Below, piece by piece: positions 22,644 through 32,700 of a DNA stretch of 64,000 nt. The notes beneath the pieces were generated by a model. It did no database searches. It worked only from the letters and a program-made list of their open reading frames with translations, and was not told where the DNA came from. Where the stretch lies: positions 663,108-727,107 of the forward strand of contig CAKOGP040002424.1 in assembly GCA_933822405.4 (NCBI GenBank), in the 5' to 3' direction. Positions within the stretch are counted from its first letter, which is position 1, and every line of letters starts with the position of its first letter. This stretch comes from Cylindrotheca closterium (taxonomy: Eukaryota > Bacillariophyta > Bacillariophyceae > Bacillariales > Bacillariaceae). Position numbers and translations under genes: made by a program.

Positions 22644-22941
22644 NNNNNNNNNNNNNNNNNNNNNNNNNNNNNNNNNNNNNNNNNNNNNNNNNNNNNNNNN
22701 NNNNNNNNNNNNNNNNNNNNNNNNNNNNNNNNNNNNNNNNNNNNNNNNNNNNNNNNNNNNNNNNNNNNNNNNNNNNNNNNNNNNNNNNNNNNNNNNNNNN
22801 NNNNNNNNNNNNNNNNNNNNNNNNNNNNNNNNNNNNNNNNNNNNNNNNNNNNNNNNNNNNNNNNNNNNNNNNNNNNNNNNNNNNNNNNNNNNNNNNNNNN
22901 NNNNNNNNNNNNNNNNNNNNNNNNNNNNNNNNNNNNNNNNN
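22644..22941. other. Assembly gap (298 N)
   Basis: A run of undetermined bases between the lipoyl-domain gene and the glycosyltransferase gene. Sequence on both sides looks ordinary. Any promoter or 5' exon of the downstream gene could be hidden here. Confidence 0.99.
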
Positions 22942-23006
22942 CCGACCAATGCAACCTCAATAGTCTATACTACTACTCGTTTCAGGAGGATTCAACGCGT
23001 GGTGCA

Positions 23007-24026
23007 ATGAAGAAATGCTCGACATTGCTTCAAACGCTCGCTGTCATCTTGTCACTGCTCATACCATCCACCAATGGTCAGAGGTTCAATGTCATCAATC
23101 TGGCGCGGGATACCGATCGATGGGAGCGTGTGAAAGTCGAGCTTATGAAAGAGTTTGACCTTGAAAAGATTCATCGCATGGAAGGAGTTCATGGAAAATC
23201 TCTAACTTCCCAGGAACGACACGAAAATGCCTCGCTGGGAGCAAGACTCTTTTGTACAGAAGGAACCATTGGATGCTACATGTCTCATCGCAAATTCTGG
23301 GAGCAAGTCGTGGAGGGCGATGAACCTTATCAAATAGTCTTTGAAGACGATGTCGTTCTGACGGACGATTTCCAAGAGCAAGTCAAAGCTCGTATTGAAG
23401 AGTTGAAAGGTGCTGTAGGTGCAGAAAACTGGGACGTGCTGATGTTGGGTGCACTTGGATGTGTCAATCCAAACCCTCGAAAGTATGGTTCCTATGTGAT
23501 TCCAGCATTTGTTTCGGGTGGATGTCGGAAGCCTCGCAAGATTACTGAAAATATTCACATTCCAATGAGACCCTTTGGAACCCACGCCTACATCTTGTCC
23601 AAACGTGGAGCAAAGAAGCTATTGGATCGTAGCTGGAGGGCCACCTACCATGTGGATTGTGTGATCTGGGGTATGCGCGATCTCGACCTATACATTGCCC
23701 ATCCTCTCCTAGTCTACCAAGACAGTTCGCCGTCAACAGTGGGAGCCATCACGTCGGGACCGGAAACCTGGATTCCAAGCAGCATTCAAATGGATGACTA
23801 CACGAAAATGCGGTTGGAATGGGTTTGGAACGAAGCTGTCATTCGAATACCAGCAATCAATCTTATTATTACCCAAGGGAGGTATCTACTAATTGGTATA
23901 TTTGGAAGTATCTTTGGAGCCTTCAGGCATAAAAAGGCCCCAAAGTTCCTTCCCAAGTTTCTTTCCATGTACTTTATCTTCATTGTGAGCTTCAATCGAA
24001 TCATCAATCGTCCCAGAGGTAGATAA
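23007..24026 (+). CDS. Family 25 glycosyltransferase
   Basis: From ATG 23007 the frame encodes 339 residues. The frame stays open upstream into the N gap, so the true start is not fully certain, but the ATG begins a good signal peptide or membrane anchor (CSTLLQTLAVILSLLIP). The GT25 features are the opening VINLARDTDRWERV, the segment GTIGCYMSHRKFWEQV and the metal-binding FEDDVVLTDDF (DxD-type). A later motif FGTHAYILSKRGAKKLL and the DLDLYIAHPLLVYQ end are also typical. GT25 enzymes include collagen galactosyltransferases and bacterial lipooligosaccharide galactosyltransferases. A secretory-pathway glycosyltransferase, probably in ER or Golgi, is the likely role. The C-terminus has a hydrophobic segment (about residues 283-330) that may be a second membrane anchor. 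Confidence 0.85.
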   Translation: MKKCSTLLQTLAVILSLLIPSTNGQRFNVINLARDTDRWERVKVELMKEFDLEKIHRMEGVHGKSLTSQERHENASLGARLFCTEGTIGCYMSHRKFWEQVVEGDEPYQIVFEDDVVLTDDFQEQVKARIEELKGAVGAENWDVLMLGALGCVNPNPRKYGSYVIPAFVSGGCRKPRKITENIHIPMRPFGTHAYILSKRGAKKLLDRSWRATYHVDCVIWGMRDLDLYIAHPLLVYQDSSPSTVGAITSGPETWIPSSIQMDDYTKMRLEWVWNEAVIRIPAINLIITQGRYLLIGIFGSIFGAFRHKKAPKFLPKFLSMYFIFIVSFNRIINRPRGR

Positions 24027-24405
24027 TAGTTTGAGGTACTAGCCCAAAAAAACTTTCAAGAGGAACAGGGATTATTATCAGTCAATAGACATTTCTCCGT
24101 GACTCAAATAGAACATACAATGCAAGCATTGCACAGATTGATTTATTTTGGGGTGAGAATTCTACAAGTTACATTAGGAATGAATGAATCCCCCAAATAA
24201 TGGAAATCCTCTGTATATATCGAGTGGAAGTAGTACTGCACCCTTTCGACTCCCCAGAAAAATTTATGGGAAGATCCCACGACTGCTTATTCTACTATCT
24301 TTGGATCGCCTTCAAGAATCGAATCATCCGAGCGCTCAATCACCACTTTCAAGTTGAACAAGCCCTCTCAAAAAAGCATTCTCTCTACCGGCACCACTGA
24401 TATCC

Positions 24406-25941
24406 ATGTTCTGGTCCAAGAAACTGAGCAGCAACACTGTGATTGCGTCTCCTGAGACCAATCCTCGGAATCACAGTGGCAATGGGGGCCGATCGCATCA
24501 GAATTTGTTGGCTGAAGCTAGAGCGCAGGTTCGGTTTGAAGAAGAAAGCGACTCTGTTTTCATGGCTCTCGCAAACTTTGCCGGTAATGCGATCCTCGCC
24601 GGAGTGGCAATCGTGAGCGCTTTTGGAATGGCTACAATTGTGCTTTGTTTGTATCTGATAGTTCGTCCGTTTTCGGTTTCAATCGCAAGGCGACTATCAG
24701 CTCAGTTAGGAGCTTCCTCGTGGCTGGATGCTTTATCATTGATCATGCCGAATGTGCAGATAAAACTGACTGGAGACAGTGATATTCCCTCTCCTGTGGG
24801 TACTTCGATTTTGGTATCAAATCACATGATGGATGGTGACTGGTTCGCAATTCTAATGCTTGGTAGATGTGTTGGTCTCAGAGGCACGATCAAGGCATTT
24901 TTGAGGAATGAAATCCTTAACCTCAACCAACCATCAGAGCGTTCCCTGACAAGAACAAACTCAACATCTTCGACGAGGATGATGAGGTCTCCTTCTCATG
25001 TCACAGTAAATGGAAGTCCGCAAAGAACAACGACAAGTAGTGGAACCAGCAATGGTCGCCATCCCCACCCTGTCGACTTGTCATTGGCAGCCAAGTTTTT
25101 GCACACCTTTCTCGAGTTTCCTCTTCTCAATGGCGACGACTACATTACAGACAGGGAAAACTTGTTTCAGCTCTTGAGATCCTTTGCTGATAATGATGGC
25201 GCTGCAGCTCCAGTGCACCTCCTTCTCTTTCCAGAAGGATGGTCGTTGTATAATGAGGAGAACCGAAAAGATGTTTTGGCACGAAGCAATGAATTTGCCA
25301 AACGCGAGAGAAGGCCGCAATTGAAGCATTTGCTGCTACCTAAAACGACTGGTTTTAATGCCAGTCTCGATAGCTTGCGGGAATCAAGCCCTGTAGTCTA
25401 TGATGTGACCATTGCTGGTCGAGGTTATGATGGGTCCTTGCCACCAAAATTTGACCTCTCCATAATCAGCTTGTGGAATCTATTGCGAAGAGATTACCCA
25501 CAACAGGTTCATGTCCGAATAAAGCGTTACAGTATGGAGGAAGTTTTGGCTGATTCATCGTGGTTGGACAAGAAATGGGCCGAAAAAGATCGTCTCCTGC
25601 ATCACTTTGCGAGACATCAATCCTTTCCCGCGGATCGCGGATTCGCTCGATACCGTGTATTTGAATCCAGAACACATTCCATAGAGACATCGCTTGTTTC
25701 TTTGTTCCGGCTGCTGTTGGTTCCCTGCTTCATCCCCGTGCTATTGCTACTTTCCATCCCGATCGTATGGACAGTCACGTGGCTTTGGATATTCTATTCA
25801 TCTTTCAAGATTGTTTTTGGAACCGATGGACGACCTAATGCCAACACTAGTGATGGTGGTGCAACACCAAGACCCGACTCGAATCCTGGTACTCCTTTCG
25901 TACCAGCAACACCATTCGCGTCGCCCATGCTCAACTGGTAA
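24406..25941 (+). CDS. PlsC-type membrane acyltransferase (AGPAT/LCLAT-like)
   Basis: A single exon of 511 residues from ATG 24406. A transmembrane segment (about residues 52-90) precedes the acyltransferase domain. Motif I is NHMMDGDW (the HxxxxD catalytic motif reads H-MMDG-D), the acceptor-binding motif is LLLFPEGW, and a late motif reads YDVTIAGRG. A Ser/Thr-rich insertion of about 55 residues (about 180-235) separates motif I from the rest and is not typical of short AGPATs. C-terminal helices (VSLFRLLLVPCFIPVLLLLSI) suggest a second membrane anchor. The family acylates lysophosphatidate or other lysophospholipids in the ER; the exact acceptor cannot be read from the sequence. Ends in a Pro/Thr/Ser-rich tail. 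Confidence 0.85.
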   Translation: MFWSKKLSSNTVIASPETNPRNHSGNGGRSHQNLLAEARAQVRFEEESDSVFMALANFAGNAILAGVAIVSAFGMATIVLCLYLIVRPFSVSIARRLSAQLGASSWLDALSLIMPNVQIKLTGDSDIPSPVGTSILVSNHMMDGDWFAILMLGRCVGLRGTIKAFLRNEILNLNQPSERSLTRTNSTSSTRMMRSPSHVTVNGSPQRTTTSSGTSNGRHPHPVDLSLAAKFLHTFLEFPLLNGDDYITDRENLFQLLRSFADNDGAAAPVHLLLFPEGWSLYNEENRKDVLARSNEFAKRERRPQLKHLLLPKTTGFNASLDSLRESSPVVYDVTIAGRGYDGSLPPKFDLSIISLWNLLRRDYPQQVHVRIKRYSMEEVLADSSWLDKKWAEKDRLLHHFARHQSFPADRGFARYRVFESRTHSIETSLVSLFRLLLVPCFIPVLLLLSIPIVWTVTWLWIFYSSFKIVFGTDGRPNANTSDGGATPRPDSNPGTPFVPATPFASPMLNW

Positions 25942-26059
25942 CGACGTGCTGATCTCGCTGTTGCATACAATTTGTACAAAAGGCTGTATAGTGATCGTGT
26001 ACTCTAATAGACTAGACAACCGTATCTGTGATGGAACGAATGAAGAGAAGCATAGATTA

Positions 26060-27073
26060 CTACTTTTGTGCCGTTCGTGTCTCCTTCTCCAACTGTGTCA
26101 GCAATTTTCCCTCCTTCATCTTTTCCTTGCGCTCGCTGTACCGATTGTTCAAATCATCGGCGACAGGTGCCATGACTGCAGTGAACTTGGCAAACTCTTC
26201 GGCACAATCAACGACTCGTTCTCGGAAACTGGAGTCTTTCATCCGACCATCGTCGCCGAATTCCTTCCAGGCTTTGGCCACTGAGCTCTGGTTGGTACAA
26301 CATGGCATTCGCATCCATCGGGCCAAAAGTCTTAAAGCGTTAACGGCGTTAAAGGATTGGCTACCACCATTGACTTGTGCCACAAGACATGTTCTGCCCT
26401 GAGTTGGACGAACCGATCCAGAGTTCAATGGGACCCAGTCAATTTGATTCTTGAATGTTCCAGTCATGGTTCCGTGCATTTCAGGAGATACCCAAACATG
26501 TCCGTCACTCCATTGCGTCAAGGCTCGCAACTCTTGAACCTTGGCTTCGTTCTCCAATGCAGGATCTCGCACCGGCAATCCTTGAGGGTTGTACACACGG
26601 ACATCACAGCCCAACAAGTCTAGGATACGAGCAAATTCCAAGGCAAGCTTTCGGCTAAAGGAAGTAGGGCGCAAGGATCCATAGAGTACCAAAATTCGGG
26701 GTGCCCGGCCAATAGGCATCGAGGAGTAATCAAATTTGGTGATAATATCCATCACTTCATCTTTGATCCAACAGGATGGGGCCTCTTTCCCTTCTCCTTC
26801 TGGAACTTCCCAGACTCCACGATAGACATTCCATCCACCCAACTTTGTCTCTGGGTCACAATTCAAAGCATATCCAGGATGGTCCAAAGCGGAAAATGAA
26901 TCTTTTGTCTCGTCATTCCAAACAAAGGAATCTGCGGAAGCCTTGGTTACACTACTCATTGCTGCGGTTCCGTCTAGAGTCGCAATTACGCTGAAGATTC
27001 TACACAGAGAAGCGGTATTATTCAATCGACGAGTGCGTGTATGGAGGTGGGTAAGAGTGGCTCGAAGTCGCAT
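26060..27073 (-). CDS. arsH: ArsH-type NADPH:FMN oxidoreductase with N-terminal leader
   Basis: A single exon of 337 residues from ATG 27073. The first ~38 residues are rich in Arg, Thr and Leu (MRLRATLTHLHTRTRRLNN) and look like an organelle-targeting peptide that bacterial ArsH lacks. The flavodoxin-like core is clear: LVLYGSLRPTSFSRKLALEF (FMN phosphate loop), SPEMHGTMTGTFKNQIDW, and QVNGGSQSFNAVNALRLLARW. These are diagnostic of ArsH. Bacterial ArsH oxidises trivalent organoarsenicals and reduces quinones, dyes and oxygen. Arsenic detoxification or quinone reduction in an organelle is the inferred role. No other arsenic gene is adjacent, so the usual bacterial operon context is absent. 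Confidence 0.9.
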   Translation of the reverse strand: MRLRATLTHLHTRTRRLNNTASLCRIFSVIATLDGTAAMSSVTKASADSFVWNDETKDSFSALDHPGYALNCDPETKLGGWNVYRGVWEVPEGEGKEAPSCWIKDEVMDIITKFDYSSMPIGRAPRILVLYGSLRPTSFSRKLALEFARILDLLGCDVRVYNPQGLPVRDPALENEAKVQELRALTQWSDGHVWVSPEMHGTMTGTFKNQIDWVPLNSGSVRPTQGRTCLVAQVNGGSQSFNAVNALRLLARWMRMPCCTNQSSVAKAWKEFGDDGRMKDSSFRERVVDCAEEFAKFTAVMAPVADDLNNRYSERKEKMKEGKLLTQLEKETRTAQK

Positions 27074-27449
27074 CCACAGGGGCCTCTTTCCAATGCTGAT
27101 GTGTTGAAAAGTTTGAAGGCGACGAATTTAGATGAGGTGGGATGGCATTTTTCTCAATAGATTACACGCGAAGTTCGCGCGTTACAGGACTCAATCGAGT
27201 CCTGGACCATTTTGTCGGCAAGCGAGCCAGTCGACCGTTTGCATCACATCGCGTTTCAAAGTAACGACTATTTCGTTGTCCCGCCTACTGTGATGGCGGT
27301 AATTCAATCAATTGGCTGGACTGACACTCATCATCAATGCACTGACACACCCCATCTTGGAGTTCAAGACAGAGATACCGACATTCGTTACAATTTACAG
27401 AGCAGTTGCAAAAGGAAGAAAGCTTTTGCATGTACAATAATTCAAAACG

Positions 27450-29382
27450 ATGGAGAAATATATGGACAACGATGAATCATTGCTGTTGTGCACACCAAAC
27501 ACCAACAAGAAAGTGAGGTTTCCTTTCTTTGATTTGCCCGAGAGTACAAATAGTGCGTCACGGAACTATGAGTTACAAGGAAGAAGCGCTAAGGATGAAG
27601 AGTCTGGGTTGTTCACTCCGCCTCCAACAGGGCAAACAGTCGGCTTTGAAGAAGAGGCGGGGTTTTCGACACCCATCGATCATTCCAATTGGGAATCTGA
27701 AATCAGTCCCATTTCAAGAAATCGTGATAGCAGTGGCCAAACTTTGGATGTTTCATCTGGTGACTTGAGAATGACAACGCCACAGCACAACCAAGGAGGG
27801 AATATAGAAGACATTGATTCCATGTTGACGGAACTGAAAGACATTATACATCAATCACAAAAGAAGCAAACGGAACGACGACGGAGCTCCAGCTCTCGGC
27901 GGCGAAGTGCTGATAGAGATTTTCTGGTGGACGCTCTGACACGACAGCAAGAACCGGGGGGTAATGATTCTGAATGGCCCGTGAGTCCCCCTTGCGAACA
28001 AAGCGTAGATGCAGCACCAACATCACCTCAGCGTAGTACCACTCCACCTAACGAGAGTTCAGCACTAAGTTCTGGAATTACGGTAAGACTAGTCTGATCG
28101 AATCGTCCAGAACAAACTATTGACTTGCTAGATGAGCATCGAATCACTCATCCTTCTCTTGTTTTTTACTGTCTTTTAGTTTCATGACGACAGCGACGAC
28201 GTTAGCAGCGCAACAAAGAAAGTGAACGAGTCGTCGAATAATTTCATTCAGCGGATACGGGATGTTGCACACAAGAGAAAGCTCTCTATGACTCGGTCAC
28301 GAGACAACCTGAGGGCCATGCAAAAAGGAAAGTTGCAACCGTATGATGAAGATGCTGGTGATCATGCTGATGCGATTGCAGATGCCGACACTGATACCAA
28401 TGTGAAGGCCGTACCAAAAGAAAAGATGCAGAATTATGACGAAGCTGTAGCACAGTACGCTGATACTGAGACCTATACCGGTACAACTGATCATGCTGAT
28501 ATCGATGGTGATGGAGAGGACGAGAGTATAGTGGATGACACCACAGAATCATCGCAGTTAGCGCCGAAGCCTCGGAAATCAACATCAAATCAAGATTTGA
28601 ACAGAAGCGCCACTGAGTTTCACTTCAAGGCGCGCCCTTTACCTGAAACAACTGGGATGAAAGGGGTAGGAGGTCTGAATGGCATCCCGAAAGTGGCAAA
28701 AAGGCCGATAACGACACCGTTTTCGCCATTGCTTGGAGCGCGTCGCCCAGATAAAGTATCAGTGAAAGCTCTGAACGCACCAAAGAAAACAATGCCTGGT
28801 CCCAAAAACGAAGAGAAGGCAAAACGAAACTCCATCACAGAATGTCCAAAGACACCACCCCCTGAAACTCCCACTCAATCGATATTCAAAGCTCGTCCAA
28901 TGCCTTCGTTTGTTGGTCGGAAAGGACAGGGAGGTCTCACTGGGGTTCCAAAGGTTCAAAAGCGACCACTAACAGTTCCCAAATCTCCAATGCTCGGTGT
29001 CCGAAGATCATTAAGTGGAAATGAAATGAAGCCACAATTTTGCGGTTGGAAGAAGGCAGTAGAAGAGGGTTCACTCCAGAGCGCCGGCGGAAGCTCTTCC
29101 TTTATAAGCAGAGGCTCAGATTTACAGGGACTGGTGGTACTCGGGTCGCCACAGAACACACTCGACGACCGTCACATTGCAAATGATGAAAATCAAATAC
29201 CACGAGCTCACCACAACATGGCGTTCCAGCCTCAAAGTACAGTTCGAGCAAAACAAAGAGCTGACTACAACGAGAGACGAGACGAGAATATGAAGAGAAA
29301 GAAAGAGCAAGATTTCAAAACTCGCCAACGGGAGGTCCGCAAAATGGAAAAGGAACTCATTGCATTAAGGACGAAAATATAG
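27450..29382 (+). CDS. TPX2-like spindle/microtubule-associated protein
   Basis: Two exons (27450-28082 and 28180-29382) give 611 residues. The N-terminal half is disordered, with SP/TP sites and a basic Arg/Ser patch (about residues 147-155). The C-terminal half holds two copies of a repeat, FKARPLP...GVGGLNGIPKV and FKARPMP...GQGGLTGVPKV, each followed by KRPxTxPxSPxLGxRR. This FKARPxP...P.SP.L pattern is the signature of TPX2-family microtubule-binding repeats. A basic coiled-coil tail (ADYNERRDENMKRKKEQ) follows, also as in the TPX2 C-terminal domain. TPX2 proteins nucleate spindle microtubules and activate Aurora A. A proliferative role is likely, and the many SP/TP sites suggest CDK control. 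Confidence 0.78.
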
Positions 29383-29746
29383 CTGCAGTTGTTACAAATA
29401 GTAGAATTAGTTATTGTTGCTATTATCAGTGAGTGTGTAAAAGCTATTGGAAAAGAGATAAGATAGGCTCAATCGATTTTGTCGCGCTCGAAACAATGCC
29501 GTAGACATTCAACGCAATGCAGTAGGATTTGAATCATGTGTGGGTGGCAGGAAGGACGGACGATTGGGCGCGAAATGAAAAAAAGGACCATGGTTTTGTG
29601 TGATTGATCGTTCACATAATCGAGTGCTTATTCATCATCGCTGTCCTAGGCCAAGAGTCTCTCTGAATCTATTTTCTTCGTAATCACTAGGGTAATTCCT
29701 ACGAGGGTGACGCCTTGGACATTGAAAAAGAATTGGAGGAATCATA

Positions 29747-32700
29747 ATGTCGGCGGCAAAGGAAACTGGATCACCATCCGCCAATGCATCATCATCAACC
29801 TCCGAAGTGCCCTTTTTGGTAACCCATTGGTTGGCCAATTACAACAACAACAACAACAACAACAACATCAGCAATGGTAGCAGTACCGCCAATTTGAGTC
29901 CAGAACAAAAGGAAGCTATTGTTAAGATTCGCAAGGCCACTGCGCAAATTGCTTCAGCCTTTACGTCCTTGGGCGCCTTTGGACAATCCATGCCAGTAAG
30001 TGGAACCGCCAAAGACAATGATTTGGATCGGACGAGCAAATAAATCAATTCGTGATGATTTCGTGTATGCTTTGAAATGTCAGCCGTCGCTAATGCTTCC
30101 TTTTCCACTACTCCCTATAGCCACCTTCCTTGGGGTCCTCGTTTTTAATGCAATCTGAAGCGAAGCACGCCACTTATTCAGATCTGCAACGAAAGTGGGC
30201 TGGATTGTCGCCCCTCCATTTAGAGCATTTGGTGCAGGCCACCATCACGAATAACCAATTTGCAGACAATGCTGTCAAAGGACAAATCAATCTTTTGCAA
30301 GCTTCGGAGGAATCTACAACGCGTACGATTGCACCAGGTACTGGACGGACGTTGCAGGATGCCATTGCAGTGGACGACACCACCCAAGAGGAACAAAAAG
30401 AAGGAGAAGAAGAAGATCTAAGCGAAATTTCGTTTCTAGGGCGAACATCGGCATTGCACCCCCCAGTCTTGATGGCATTGGATCACAGCGCAACCGCTGG
30501 AAATGAATTAAAAACTCAGGACGCTGGAGAATCATCATCATCATCATCATCAACTGCTCTGCAAAAGGTGCCAGTATCCTCCACTTATTCTAGTGCCCAG
30601 CATGTCGCATCCGATGTCATGGAACAATATCTGACAGTTCGAGAAACGGTCCGAGTGAATCAGCTTGAAGTTAAAAGGCTGCAAAAGGCTCTTGCCAAGC
30701 AGGAGCACACTTCCAAAATTCTAACGGAGCAATTTCAAAGGATCACCAACGATGCGGAAATGGAACCGGCCGATAAGATACAGCAACTAGAAGAAATCAA
30801 GAAGAAGCGAGAAGTTCCAGGTCGTGTCATTACACAGTTGCGACGAAAACTCGAAGAAGTCCAAGAAATACTGGCCAAGTCCAATCCTGAATTATCAAAA
30901 CTGGAACAACAGATACACACCAAGAATTCGCACCGTCAAAGGTTGCTCCAAAACTATCGCGATCCCTTTTATTCTTCTGGCAAGAGAGGCATTCTGGGTG
31001 CGGTTTTGGGACGTCAGCATGGAATGGTGCGAACACGGGCTGGCACATCAAGTGCTCGAACAATCTTTCGTGGAGAGTTCAACCCCAGTCACTTTGAAAA
31101 CATGCGAAAGGCCTTGTTGTCTCGGCGATTATCCCATGCAGCCACCATTAATGCCCACTTGACGTATCCAGTGTATTGCCTTCGATTTGACCGAACGGGC
31201 CGCTATTTCATTACGGGGGCTGACGACTACCTCATCAAGGTCTTTTATTTGGGAGCAGGCCAATCTTGTATCAGAAAGGATCCAACTGATGGCAGCCGAC
31301 AATTGAAATGTAACTATGGTGCCAACCTTCGAGGGGCAGTCTTGGTTTGTTCTTTGCGGGGTCACGCCGGTGTGATTAATGATATTGATATCTCCGCGGA
31401 CAATTGCTTGTTGGCAACCGCTTCTGTGGACGGAGATGTCCGGGTCTGGGGGTTGCGGGACGGCTGTCCTATTGCGATCTTGCGGGGACACAAAGGTGGT
31501 GCGAATATGGTGTCCTGGTCGACGCTGACACCCTATCGGTTAGTCAGTACTGGGTCCGATGGCTATGCTCGACAATGGGATGTACGACAGGCATGCCTCA
31601 AGCGATATGGTCGAGTTGTGGGAAAGCGAGAAGAATATCGACTGCGGCTTAATGCTCGAGAAAAGGAAGCTGAAGATACTAGGAGACGGAGTGGCAATAC
31701 CTTTCAAATACGATCGCCAGCCTTGCTTCCACCATTGCCAGTTCGAGAAGGTGCTCCAGCTCCAGCTCCAGCTCCAGCAGTAGCCCCATCCCCACAAGCA
31801 GCGGCTCGAGAGACAAATCAAAGAGCTTCGCCCACTGGTAGAGTTGTAGTTCCACCATTGCCTGCAGATGTGCCACCGCTACCAGCAGCTGCAGCCCCAC
31901 AACCAGTGGCTCGAGAGAATAATCAAATGGCTTCGCCTCCTGGTAGAGTTGTCGTTCCGCCGTTGCCTGCAAATGTGCCGCCGCTACCAGGCATGGGAGG
32001 TAACAATGCTGGCCAAAACAATGGGGACGATGATAATACTCCTGGTCAATTCGTTGCGAATGATCTTTTGGATGAAGGCGTGAAGTTGTTGGCCAAGTTC
32101 AAGCACGGAACAACGGGCGAGGGTGCAACAGGACCAGGGACTCGCGCCAGAACTGCCGCAGTCAAGGTCATTTGTGTGGCCCGTAGTCCTGTGGGAGGTC
32201 ACTTTACCACGGGATGTGATGACGGTATTTGTCGGGTTTGGCCCGACAGCGAGGATCTGCGGGTAAAGGTCGTTGATCAACGAAAGCTGAAGGGGATGAA
32301 CAATGCAAGAGAAAATTCTGCCCCACGCAAGGAACGATCAAACCCGGTCGACCAACCGTTGTTGCAATTGATTGGCCATGTTAGTGCCATCACCGATCTT
32401 TCTTACTCTCACGCTGGTGAAAGAATTCTCAGTGCCAGCCAAAAGGAAGGGGTCATTCGAATTTGGTCAATGCAAGAGAAGCTGCTAGAATTGGAAAGCC
32501 AAAGCAGCGGATCCAACGATACCCGAATCCGGCATATTGTAATAAAGCTGACAAACCCAGGGTCCTCTGGTGATTCGTCGGGGTCCTCACGGCGCCGTCC
32601 TGGCCAAAGCTCGCAACGAAAATCATCTAGAGTGTCTTGTGATGCCGCAGTATGGTCGCATGATGACTCAAAAATGTTGACATCCCAAAGTGTTCTTGTC

